NCBI GenBank assembly: GCA_031082285.1
Contig: JAVHLK010000016.1
Span: 1 to 64,000 of the forward strand
Source of the DNA: Desulfomonilaceae bacterium
GTDB taxonomy: Bacteria > Desulfobacterota > Desulfomonilia > Desulfomonilales > Desulfomonilaceae
Direction: 5' to 3'
DNA: 64,000 nt
Shown: positions 29,354 to 37,931 of the stretch, piece by piece
How the letters are laid out: each line of letters opens with the position of its first letter
Position numbering within the stretch: position 1 is the stretch's first letter
Notes under the pieces: model-generated
What the model saw: only the letters and a program-made list of their open reading frames with translations
What the model was told of the DNA's origin: nothing
Database searches by the model: none
Made by a program: the position numbers and the translations under genes

Positions 29354-29390
29354 GAGCCGGACTCCTGATTTCTGCTGCAATAATGGCCGT

Positions 29391-29419
29391 ACAATATGTT
29401 GCTTCCCCCCCGGAGTCAA
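29391..29419 (-). promoter_or_regulatory. Candidate sigma70 promoter of the RND pump operon
   Basis: On the minus strand TTGACT (29414-29419) and TATTGT (29391-29396) are exactly 17 bases apart; transcription would start near 29384, about 30 bases ahead of ATG 29353. The spacer contains a run of seven G. No operator palindrome was obvious. Confidence 0.55.
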
Positions 29420-29710
29420 TGGAAAACACTTCTGTAGAGCAAGACGAGTGACGCACCAAACAATCAGCCTGGAAGGATCATTGAGACAGGCCGGCGAACA
29501 CTCTGTAGACAGCCCTGTCTCCCTCATGGTACACTGGAGGAGGTTGTTCCCCATAGGTTGATTCGGATCTGGTTAAATGACAAATGGATGCCGCTACGGG
29601 CTTGCGATCCAATGATTGGTGCGGCCTCTGGACAAAAGTGACGGCCAGTGGGTTTATGCTGCGTTTCGAGTGGGGTTATTGACTTCGAACTTTGCGAAAG
29701 GAGGGTCATT
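29420..29710. other. Divergent intergenic region
   Basis: Lies between the RND operon promoter and the lipoprotein gene. Besides the pump promoter at its left end, I found no second clear promoter and no regulator gene. Confidence 0.4.
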
Positions 29711-30571
29711 GTGAACATTTTTGATTCAATCCGGCCGCTGAGACGGATGTTAGGGGTGCCTGGTCAGGTAATTCGCGAAACCACCTGTAAAACCTCCAGG
29801 GGGTCTACGTGGAAACCGGCGTCATTTCGTGCGCTTTCGTGCTGGGCCCTGATCGTGAGTATTTCTTTGCTCATGGTTTCAGGATGCGGCAGGTACAAGG
29901 AGGAGATCGAGAACGCCAAGCAACAAATTGACAAGCTGAACGCCCAGGTAAAGCAATTGACTGAGGAGGCCGCCCGGCTGAATCAGGACAAAAGTCGTCT
30001 AAGTGACCAGGTGAAGACTCTTTCCGAGAAGAATGAGCGAATTCAGCAAGAATTGGAAGACCTCAATAAGACTAAAGCAGCTCTTGCTGCTGAAAACAAA
30101 GAGCTGAAGAAGAAGACCGGCTCGGCGGAGGACGAAATCGCGTCCCTCAAGCGCGAGAAGTCCCGTCTAGCTAAAGAGGTGGATGAACTCAAGAAACGTC
30201 CGGACATACTCGTTCCACCACCGAAGTCACCTGCCCCATCACCGGACGAAACTGGTCCGCCGAGTGCCGAACAGCAGCAGGAACTCACACCGTGCGACCA
30301 GGTGATGGCTTTCATGAAGGCAAGCGAAGCAATCGTTCGAACCCAAAAGGGAGAAGAACGCGTAAAGTCGCTTGAACAATTAAGAGAGCAGTACGCGCCC
30401 AGAATGAAAGGAGCGCCTGAGAAGGCCATAAGAGCCGCGGAAGATTGGGTGAAGGAGGGAACGAAATTCTGGGATGAACCCGATGACGATTCAACGTTCC
30501 GCGCTCTGCGACTTAGGAATACCGTCTTGGAATCCTGCGGAAAGTCACCGGAAGAGGCTGGGCTCAAGTAA
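29711..30571 (+). CDS. Coiled-coil lipoprotein
   Basis: 286 aa. A long N-region precedes a hydrophobic stretch and a lipobox MVSGC near residue 58, so the mature protein should be a lipoprotein. Residues about 62-165 form a regular Lys/Glu/Leu-rich coiled coil (ENAKQQIDKLNAQ and repeats), then a proline-rich linker (about 170-195) and a helical C-terminal domain of about 85 residues with two Cys. The start is GTG 29711, preceded by AAAGGAGGG, a very strong ribosome site; an upstream GTG at 29648 is poorer. The overall plan resembles envelope spacers such as Lpp-like or YbgF-like proteins, but the C-terminal domain is not recognised. Confidence 0.78.
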   Translation: MNIFDSIRPLRRMLGVPGQVIRETTCKTSRGSTWKPASFRALSCWALIVSISLLMVSGCGRYKEEIENAKQQIDKLNAQVKQLTEEAARLNQDKSRLSDQVKTLSEKNERIQQELEDLNKTKAALAAENKELKKKTGSAEDEIASLKREKSRLAKEVDELKKRPDILVPPPKSPAPSPDETGPPSAEQQQELTPCDQVMAFMKASEAIVRTQKGEERVKSLEQLREQYAPRMKGAPEKAIRAAEDWVKEGTKFWDEPDDDSTFRALRLRNTVLESCGKSPEEAGLK

Positions 30572-31577
30572 TAACGACCACACGTGTAAGAAGTCTCTCA
30601 GGGATACTGAGGAGCACCTGCGGAGATTTGTTCTCTTGGATCTATCTGATCCGCACTGAAGGACGTCCAGACACGCAGCGGCCCATGGGCGGCTCACCGA
30701 AGAGCATGACGCACTCAGTCCCGTCGGCTATTGCACTCTCCCGAGACGGGTTGAGTCATCCAATCATTGCATGCGTCCCCCGGCGATCAGATTTGAACCC
30801 GATGCACATAATGAAGGAGATGCGCTGGGTCGGCGTCGGGTTCGACCACACAGCGTGCTCCGGCTTGGCTCAGAGAACCGAACGAAACCTGGCCCGCCTG
30901 CGTCAAGAAATCCCTCGCGAACATTCTGCGGACCTCACTCCCACCGAAAAGGTTCATCTCTTCCTCAACGCCAAGAAATGCGAATCCGGGTCACGCCTGC
31001 ACGATTGAAGCGGCGAGGACTCACATGGTCATTCCTTCCCGATACCTACTTGCACCTCAAAACGAACTGCACTATTCACCACAGCAGTACCATGATCGAC
31101 CCAGCTTTCGCCATATACCGGCGACTGGAAATGGGACATCCTTTTCCCGCCTCAGCAATATCCTCAGGGCTTGTAAGGCTGGTATGGACAACGCGGCGGC
31201 TCCTCCGCCCGACCTTCCTGTGTGGTGAAGATCCGGCACGCCCAGTAGGCAGTTAACAACGCGTAGCGGTCTTTGTCTCTGAGTCTCGACCCACTGAGAA
31301 AGTAGGCGAGAGACCGGGAATCTGGGGAAGGGTCCACCCCCGCAGTTGTTCCATACCATTGTACATCTTCGCGCCGGTATCGTCTCCGCTCGATGGATGG
31401 ATGGGCTTTTCAGAACTCGATCATGATTTTGAAAAGCGCCACATGTCACGATTGTGCTCGAAAAGATCCCTATTCAGCCAGGTTATTTCATTCCGGGTTG
31501 CGCCGAGGGGCCACGGGGCGCCCTCGAATCGTTCCTATCCATCAACTGCCGGCAAAGATCGCATTTTTGGCACTCCC
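30572..31577. other. 1-kb gap with no supported gene
   Basis: Between the coiled-coil lipoprotein and the end of glycogen phosphorylase. Open frames of 60-160 codons occur on both strands but overlap one another, lack ribosome sites and show no recognisable motif. No tRNA cloverleaf signature, no hairpin-T-run terminator and no repeat shared with the other gaps was found. It could hold a decayed gene or an RNA gene. Confidence 0.4.
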
Positions 31578-34094
31578 TCACGTTTCCTCATGATACGGGT
31601 CTTCGAGACTGACCGGCACTGGACTCACCTTCCAGATCTCATCGCAATACTGTCGAATCGTGCGATCGGATGAGAATTTACCCATTCGAGCTACATTCAG
31701 GATCGACGTTTGTGTCCAGGTATCTCGATCCCGGTAGGTTTGGCTGACCAGATCCTGGCAGTCCACATATGATTGATAATCGGCGAACAACAGGTACTCG
31801 TCGTGATAAAGCAAAGAATCAACGAGAGGTTGGAACAGATCAGAATCCCCTGCCGAAAAATGTCCTGACGCAATGAGGTCGATGACATCCTTCAGCTGCT
31901 GATTCCCCTCATAAAAGTCACGTGCTCGATAACCTTTGGACTTTAGATCGAACACCTCCTCGGCAGTAAGCCCGAAGAGAAAGAAATTCTCCGGACCGAC
32001 CTCCTCTCGGATTTCCACGTTCGCACCGTCAAGAGTACCGATCGTGAGTGCTCCATTCATTGAGAACTTCATGTTCCCGGTTCCTGAAGCCTCCTTTCCC
32101 GCTGTGGATATCTGTTCGGAGAGATCTGCAGCAGGGTAGATCAACCGGGAGTTCTTTACGTTGAAGTTCGGGAAAAATACTACCTTCAAGCGATCGCGTA
32201 CGTCCGGATCGTAATTCACTACATTCGCTACCGCGTTGATCAGCCTGATGATCATCTTCGCCATGAAATACCCGGGGGCAGCTTTTCCTCCGAAAATAAA
32301 GGTTCGTGGGACAATATCAATGTCCGGGTTCTCTTTGATGCGGTTGTACAGGGTAAGGATGTGCAGCACGTTGAGGTGTTGTCGCTTGTATTCATGGAAA
32401 CGCTTCACCTGGATATCGAACATCGAGTCCGGGTCCACGACGATGCCCGTACGATGGCGAATCGCGTCGGCCAAATCGGACTTGTTGAGTCTCTTGATGC
32501 GGCTCCAATCGGCCTTGAAATCCTTGTCCTCCGTAAGAGCCTCGAGTTTCCGGAGTTGGTCCAGGTCCGTGATCCAGCCGTCTCCTATCCTTCGGGTGAT
32601 CGACGCTGCCTGCCTGGGGTTACTCAACACCATGAAGCGTCGAGGAGTAACCCCGTTGGTCTTATTGCTGAACTTCTCCGGAAAGAATTCGTAGAAGTCG
32701 CGAAGGACGTGTTGTTTGAGTAGCTCCGTGTGCAGCTCTGCCACGCCATTGATTGCGAAACTGCCCACACACGCGAGGTTTGACATGCGGATGTACTTTT
32801 CCCCAGTTTCGTCGATCAAAGACATTCGAGCCGCGCGGTCTTCATCTCCCGGGTACTGCGCTCGAACCTTTTCCAGAAATCGATGATTGATCTCGAAGAT
32901 GATTTCCACATGTCTCGGGAATAGAGACCGGAACAGGGGTAGGGGCCATTTCTCCAAGGCTTCGGGCAGAAGCGTGTGATTGGTATAGCCGAACGTCTTC
33001 TGCGTGACCTCCCATGCTTCGTCCCATCCGATGCCGTGTTCATCGATGAGGAGGCGCATCAGTTCAGGTACCGCCAGAGCCGGATGCGTGTCATTTAGCT
33101 GGACTGAAAATACTTCGTGGAACTTTGTCGGCGGCAAAGCTCCCATTAAGCATATGCGCAGCATGTCCTGTAATGAGCATGACACAAAAAAATACTGTTG
33201 TTCCAAACGAAGTTGCTTTCCTTGCGCGGGTTCGTCGTTCGGATAAAGCACTTTTGTAATGTTTTCCGAATAGACTTTCTCATCAACAGCACCGTAGTAG
33301 TCCCCCACATTGAATGCCTGAAAGTCGAAAGACTCTGCCGCCTCGGCCTTCCAAAGTCGAAGCGTGTTACAGGTGTTCACCCTGTACCCTAGGACAGGAG
33401 TGTCATAGGCCACTCCTCTCACTACTCGATCCGGAACCCAACGGACCTGAAGGCGCCCATGATCCCCCGTAAAGTACTCCGTGTGACCCCCGAGCTTCAC
33501 GTCGTAGGCAATCTCCGGTCTGTGACTTTCCCAGGGATTTCCCAAATACAACCACTTGTCGGTGGTCTCGATCTGCTCACCGTTCATAATGCTCTGCCGG
33601 AAGATCCCGAACTCATAGCGGATTCCATATCCGATGGCGGGAATCTGGAGAGTGGCGAGGGAATCCAGGAAGCATGCTGCGAGTCGACCGAGACCACCGT
33701 TCCCTAATCCGGGTTCGGGTTCGTGATCCAAGAGGGCATTCCAATCGCCCCCGGATTCCTTGGCTGCATCCCGCACCTCTTCATAGATCCCCAAGTTGAT
33801 CAGATTGTTGGCAAGCTGTGGACCCATAAGGAACTCGGCGGAAAAATAGCCGACGGCGTGAAGGCCGCCTTTCAGGTAGGTTTCGCCGCTTCGAACCCAG
33901 CGATGAAGCAACCGGTCTTTCACCGTATAGGCAAGAGCCATGTAATTGTCGTTCAGGGTGGCTATTCGGGGGATGCGTCCCTGTGTGAATTTCAGGTGCT
34001 CCATGAAACCGCGCTTGAGCGCACCAAGGTCCAATCCCCTACGACTTCCCCACAGATCCTGGGGCTCTTCCTGTTTGCCGCCTCTTTTTCCCAT
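31578..34094 (-). CDS. glgP: Glycogen/starch/alpha-glucan phosphorylase
   Basis: 838 aa, full length. It releases glucose-1-phosphate from alpha-1,4-glucan with orthophosphate and pyridoxal phosphate. Seen: FSAEFLMGPQL and LGNGGLGRLAACFLDS in the N-terminal half, QLNDTHPALAVPELMR, TNGVTPRRF, and the PLP-lysine motif EASGTGNMKFSMNGAL followed by TLDGANVEI. The start is ATG 34094, with GAGGGG six bases upstream; the TTG at 34124 is rejected. It is the last gene of a minus-strand run with aldolase, phosphofructokinase and an AOR-family enzyme, separated from the latter by 244 bases with a repeat. This run suggests conversion of stored glycogen into triose phosphates. Confidence 0.96.
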   Translation of the reverse strand: MGKRGGKQEEPQDLWGSRRGLDLGALKRGFMEHLKFTQGRIPRIATLNDNYMALAYTVKDRLLHRWVRSGETYLKGGLHAVGYFSAEFLMGPQLANNLINLGIYEEVRDAAKESGGDWNALLDHEPEPGLGNGGLGRLAACFLDSLATLQIPAIGYGIRYEFGIFRQSIMNGEQIETTDKWLYLGNPWESHRPEIAYDVKLGGHTEYFTGDHGRLQVRWVPDRVVRGVAYDTPVLGYRVNTCNTLRLWKAEAAESFDFQAFNVGDYYGAVDEKVYSENITKVLYPNDEPAQGKQLRLEQQYFFVSCSLQDMLRICLMGALPPTKFHEVFSVQLNDTHPALAVPELMRLLIDEHGIGWDEAWEVTQKTFGYTNHTLLPEALEKWPLPLFRSLFPRHVEIIFEINHRFLEKVRAQYPGDEDRAARMSLIDETGEKYIRMSNLACVGSFAINGVAELHTELLKQHVLRDFYEFFPEKFSNKTNGVTPRRFMVLSNPRQAASITRRIGDGWITDLDQLRKLEALTEDKDFKADWSRIKRLNKSDLADAIRHRTGIVVDPDSMFDIQVKRFHEYKRQHLNVLHILTLYNRIKENPDIDIVPRTFIFGGKAAPGYFMAKMIIRLINAVANVVNYDPDVRDRLKVVFFPNFNVKNSRLIYPAADLSEQISTAGKEASGTGNMKFSMNGALTIGTLDGANVEIREEVGPENFFLFGLTAEEVFDLKSKGYRARDFYEGNQQLKDVIDLIASGHFSAGDSDLFQPLVDSLLYHDEYLLFADYQSYVDCQDLVSQTYRDRDTWTQTSILNVARMGKFSSDRTIRQYCDEIWKVSPVPVSLEDPYHEET

Positions 34095-34200
34095 CACAAA
34101 CCCCTCAACCGAAATGGAATCCAAACGTGTTCATCTTCGGGAGTCAGTTTCACACCCTTAGTACTGTGTTGCATAAGTTCGGTCACACATTTTTCGCGCT

Positions 34201-34292
34201 GAGATTGCTTTCCCGCATTCTGCGCGGGATTTCACTGCTCGCAAAGTCATCGTCGGCGTTGTCATTGCGAGTGCGAAGCCCACGGCAATCTC
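34201..34292. repeat. GTCATTGCGAG...GCAATCTC type intergenic repeat with shared module
   Basis: Ends are an 8-bp inverted pair GAGATTGC (34201-34208) and GCAATCTC (34285-34292). GTCATTGCGAG is at 34261-34271. This is the sequence style of a palindromic intergenic repeat seen in many unrelated genomes. Inside, TCCCGCATTCTGCGCGGGA (34211-34229) matches 6370-6388 with one mismatch. Just upstream, CATAAGTTCGGTCACACATTT (34172 onward) resembles the TACGGTCGCATTTACA module. Confidence 0.7.
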
Positions 34293-34338
34293 GGAACGTC
34301 AAGAATACACGACCGTGTTTTCGCCATAAAGCACTTGG

Positions 34339-36108
34339 TCAAGAAGTCTCAAGCTGTTGCCCTGTGTCTGACAATTTGCGGACAGCGTTCTGGTAATCGG
34401 TAGCGACCGCGTTCATGAACTCCCTATCGACCCGTCCTTTCCACGTGATGACTTCGCTGAATCTCTTTGGAATCGAGATATTTCCGGGTTTGTACCCCGT
34501 CCGGTACTTGAGCTGCCAACGTTTTGCCTGGACATCTGTTGAGTTGGCCACTAAGGATTCAGCCACAGAGGAGAGTCCCACCGACGAAAGACACTCCTGC
34601 AGACGTTCCTCCGAATAGATATTCCGAGCGAAGAGGCACGACACCATGCAGGTGAGTTGGACCCGTCGCCGCTCTTCTTCGATCAGGAAGGCCACAGCAT
34701 CTTCGGATTTCTTGGAATCCGCTTTCTGGTCATAACTGTATCCGGCATTGTCAAGGTGTGAATGCCGAAAACCGTAGGTTTGGGATACAAAGAAAACCTC
34801 ACCTGTGGCATATCCGGCCATCTCCTGTCCGAGCACACAGGCGAAGTCGCTCCCTCCGTAATGGGCAGCCGCCGCCAGAGTCCCCTGACCCAGGAAATGA
34901 TAGAAGTCGTTCGTGCGCATTCCCAGATGCCTCACGGCCTCGCGATATTTCTCAACGTCCCCGAAGGACAGAGGAACCAACGTCTCTTTGTCAGTGACGA
35001 TATTGCGCTCAAATGCTTCAGTTGCCCAAGCAAGGGCGACACCGGCACTCATGACGTCCAGACCCCGGCGTTCCATTTCCTCGAGAAGCGTGAGCACACC
35101 GCCCGCACTGGTGACGCCAAGCATGGAACCTGCAGCGAAAACGGGTTCATGATCGTAAGAGACCTGTCGATAATGATATTCATTCTGTTCCGCAAACTTC
35201 TCCCGTAGGAGTCCCACGTGGATGCATCCGACCGGGCAGCCCGAACACGCCGTCTTCCGCAGGAGCAACTCCTCGGCAAATCTTTCGCCGGTGATCCCAC
35301 TAACATTTTCATCATGCGTAGCCTGTAGATTTCGCCACGGAACGGCATTGAGTTCATTGAGAGGCAGCATATTCTCAAGAGTCCCCAGATCGTGGTATTT
35401 CTTCATGGCCGGTGTTTGAGTAACTTCCTGGTACACCGTTTTGTACAAATCCCGGTAAGCCTTTCCTTCGGGGAGCGGTACACTGCCATCACCGAGAACA
35501 ATGATACCCTTGAGTCGCTTGGCTCCCATCACTGCTCCGCCTCCGAGTCGACCGAAATGCCGGTACGTATCTACATTAATACTTGCGAATACAACCCCAC
35601 GTTCCCCGGCCGGCCCGATGCGGAGGATACTCCGGTGGCCTGAGTCTTTTCCGGAAAACCTCCTGAGATGTTTTCCCGTCGCCAAGACATCAAGACCCCA
35701 TAAATAATGAACGTCTCGGATTCCGATACTCCGGCTGCCCACGATCAGGCACGACGGCGTTTGAGCTACGCCCTTGATTACCAACGCGTCATATCCGGCG
35801 AAACGCATCGCCAATCCCAGCCTTCCGCCTGCATGACTCTCCCCATATTGCCCGTTGTACGGGGACTTGAAACCCATGACCACTTTACTCATGAGAGGAA
35901 AGTAGGCGGTGAGGGGTCCTATGGCAAAGATCAACGGCTGATCCGAATGATCCGCAGGAGCGTCCATGACGCCGTACGCAGCAAAGAGCCCTGCCGCCAG
36001 TCCGCTTCCCCCAATCAATTCCGACTGACTGCCGAAGAGAACGGGTTCGCTCCTGCCCTCGGTGAGGTTTACGACCAGCACACGAAATGCACCTTCATTG
36101 ATCATCAT
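34339..36108 (-). CDS. Aldehyde:ferredoxin oxidoreductase family tungsten enzyme
   Basis: 589 aa. The N-terminal domain binds the bis-pterin cofactor (VNLTEGRSEPV, GGSGLAAGLFAAYG, PYNGQYGESHAGGRLG, GRLGGGAVMGAKRLKGI). The 4Fe-4S site is CSGCPVGC in mid-protein with a later Cys in the CMVSCLFARN region. The usual DPRG-containing segment is replaced by GYATGEVFFVSQTYGFRHSHLD, so it is a divergent member. AOR enzymes oxidise aldehydes to acids (or the reverse) with ferredoxin. The polyferredoxin overlaps its start by 14 bases and is the probable electron partner. Neighbouring phosphofructokinase and aldolase make glyceraldehyde-3-phosphate a candidate substrate; AorAB, YdhV/YdhY and BamBC pairs are the alternatives. 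ATG 36108 follows AGGAG by six bases. Confidence 0.88.
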   Translation of the reverse strand: MMINEGAFRVLVVNLTEGRSEPVLFGSQSELIGGSGLAAGLFAAYGVMDAPADHSDQPLIFAIGPLTAYFPLMSKVVMGFKSPYNGQYGESHAGGRLGLAMRFAGYDALVIKGVAQTPSCLIVGSRSIGIRDVHYLWGLDVLATGKHLRRFSGKDSGHRSILRIGPAGERGVVFASINVDTYRHFGRLGGGAVMGAKRLKGIIVLGDGSVPLPEGKAYRDLYKTVYQEVTQTPAMKKYHDLGTLENMLPLNELNAVPWRNLQATHDENVSGITGERFAEELLLRKTACSGCPVGCIHVGLLREKFAEQNEYHYRQVSYDHEPVFAAGSMLGVTSAGGVLTLLEEMERRGLDVMSAGVALAWATEAFERNIVTDKETLVPLSFGDVEKYREAVRHLGMRTNDFYHFLGQGTLAAAAHYGGSDFACVLGQEMAGYATGEVFFVSQTYGFRHSHLDNAGYSYDQKADSKKSEDAVAFLIEEERRRVQLTCMVSCLFARNIYSEERLQECLSSVGLSSVAESLVANSTDVQAKRWQLKYRTGYKPGNISIPKRFSEVITWKGRVDREFMNAVATDYQNAVRKLSDTGQQLETS

Positions 36109-36523
36109 ATTCTTCTCCTGTCGCCGATTCCTGCATCTCCAGGCATTCGTGGGGACAAAAAACCGCGCAGCGGCCGCAATGGACGCACACTACGGGGAAG
36201 CCGGTTTCCAAATCCATGTACACCGCATTGACTGGGCAGGCCCGAGAGCATTCGCCGCAACGAATACACGAATCCCGTTTTACCTTCACACCGCCACCCT
36301 TTCGCTGGTGGAATGCGTCTGTAGGGCAAGCTTCTACGCAGGGAGCGGGATCGCAGCCGAGACAGACCTGTGCCTCGAATCCAGTGCTCAAACCGCCCGC
36401 AGAGCGGATTCGAATTCCGCTACGATGCCAGGACAGGCTCCGGTGTAACAGCCTTGCGCATGCGAGGGAGCAAGAATAGCACCCAATGCATCTTTCCATT
36501 TTGGCCGCGCGAAGTATTTTCAT
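36095..36523 (-). CDS. Polyferredoxin, electron-transfer subunit of the AOR-family enzyme
   Basis: 142 aa. At least four cysteine clusters are visible: CIGCYSCSLAC near the start, CLGCDPAPCVEACP, CIRCGECSRACP and CVHCGRCAVFCP, so it should hold three or four 4Fe-4S clusters, in the style of the HycB/DmsB/YdhY family and of AorB. It overlaps the AOR-family gene by 14 bases, which implies a complex of the two. ATG 36523 has no strong ribosome site; ATG 36499 is also possible. It lacks any signal peptide or Tat motif, so it is cytoplasmic. Confidence 0.9.
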   Translation of the reverse strand: MKILRAAKMERCIGCYSCSLACARLLHRSLSWHRSGIRIRSAGGLSTGFEAQVCLGCDPAPCVEACPTDAFHQRKGGGVKVKRDSCIRCGECSRACPVNAVYMDLETGFPVVCVHCGRCAVFCPHECLEMQESATGEEYDDQ

Positions 36524-36575
36524 GATAACCGTGGGTGTACGGCGCAGAGACTACGTTGACGTTTTTCCGAGAGTC

Positions 36576-37865
36576 CTATTCCATGGGATGTGGCTGGCCT
36601 GTGCAGGAGATCACATTACTCCAAAGCCTTCCGTCCGGCTCTATCTTCTTCCGACCGGCAACTGCCAGAGCAATGGGTACGTGTGTGAACTGCCGGTTCC
36701 AGGCACCGACTACCATGTTTGTTCTGCCTGCCATCGCAGCATGAACCGCGTGGTGTCCGAGCATCAAGCAAAATGCAGAGTCGTAAGGGATCGCAGGCAT
36801 GCTCCGAATCGTATAGCTCGGGTCAATGTATTTCAGGTTGAGTTCCGTGCCGGTTTTCTTGAAGTGCCGTACAACGTGGTCCTTGAGATAGAGCCCTACA
36901 TCACTGAACCGTACGTTTCCCGACGCATCCCTCTCGCCCGTAGCCTGAAGGAGATCTTGTCCCGCTCCTTCAGCCACAACGATCACTGCATGTCCGCGAT
37001 GCTTCAGCCGATCTTCCAGTGCACGCAGCAACGCGTCCACGGTAAACTTAACCTCGGGAACCAGGCAGAAGTTGACATGGTTTGTTGCAAGAGACGCGTA
37101 GGCTGCAATAAAACCTGAATCCCTCCCCATCAGCTTCACGAGCCCGACCCCGTTTCTCGCTCCGAGCGCTTCGGTATGAGCAGCGCAGATGGACCCTCTC
37201 GCTTCACTCACAGCAGTGACAAAACCGAAGGACATGTCCACGGAAGATATGTCATTGTCGATGGTCTTGGGCACTCCTATTACAGCTATCTTTAAATTGC
37301 GTCGGCCGATTTCATGTGCAATCGCGCCGGCGCCGTGGAGTGTCCCGTCTCCACCAACAGCGAATAGGACGCCCACATTCATACGTTCGAGGGTGTCGAC
37401 CATTTCCCCTACATCCTGAGGTCCGCGAGAGGAACCCAGAATGGTACCACCTTTTTCCTGAATGTCGGCAACGAGATCGGGGGTCAGTTCAATCGGTTCG
37501 TGTCCGTATTTATACGAGAGTCCTTCATACCCGTACGGAAAACCGAAGACGGTTCGAACTCCGTAATGGTGAAACAGACCGAGCACTATGGAGCGTATCA
37601 CATCGTTAAGCCCTGGACACAAGCCGCCACAGGTCACGATTGCGCATTTGAGTTTCGAGGGATCGAAGAATATCCGCCTCCTCGGGCCCGCCATTTCGAA
37701 TGCAGGTGGCTGCCGACCGGAGCTGAGGTATCCCTGGATGTCTGCCAGAGTGCTATGATACAGGACACGTTCCCCATCATCCACGAACTGGGCGGGTTGC
37801 ATGGGAGTGAGAATACGGCATTCGCCGAGCGTGGGAATCTCGAAATCAGAGGTCGTCAATTCCAT
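36576..37865 (-). CDS. 6-phosphofructokinase (group X type)
   Basis: 429 aa. It should phosphorylate fructose-6-phosphate to the 1,6-bisphosphate. Motifs: CAIVTCGGLCPGLNDVIR, GGDGTLHGA (171-175 core), PKTIDND (199-205), MGRDSGFIAA, VAEGAGQ and DPSYTIRS. The second Gly of GGDGT argues for ATP as donor, whereas the Lys of PKTIDND is also found in pyrophosphate-dependent enzymes; trypanosome and plant ATP-PFKs combine both. Length and the 70-residue N-terminal extension fit this plant/spirochaete-like clade. It lies 52 bases before the polyferredoxin and 66 after the aldolase on the same strand, hence probably co-transcribed. Confidence 0.92.
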   Translation of the reverse strand: MELTTSDFEIPTLGECRILTPMQPAQFVDDGERVLYHSTLADIQGYLSSGRQPPAFEMAGPRRRIFFDPSKLKCAIVTCGGLCPGLNDVIRSIVLGLFHHYGVRTVFGFPYGYEGLSYKYGHEPIELTPDLVADIQEKGGTILGSSRGPQDVGEMVDTLERMNVGVLFAVGGDGTLHGAGAIAHEIGRRNLKIAVIGVPKTIDNDISSVDMSFGFVTAVSEARGSICAAHTEALGARNGVGLVKLMGRDSGFIAAYASLATNHVNFCLVPEVKFTVDALLRALEDRLKHRGHAVIVVAEGAGQDLLQATGERDASGNVRFSDVGLYLKDHVVRHFKKTGTELNLKYIDPSYTIRSMPAIPYDSAFCLMLGHHAVHAAMAGRTNMVVGAWNRQFTHVPIALAVAGRKKIEPDGRLWSNVISCTGQPHPME

Positions 37866-37931
37866 ACTGAGGATGCCCCCTTCAACCCACGAGACTTAAT
37901 GGCCTGCTACAAGTCGTTTACGGTCAGGAAC

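Noticed and set aside
30628-31256. Two overlapping plus-strand open frames of 126 and 161 codons
   Set aside because: They overlap each other and lack ribosome sites or motifs; not called as genes.
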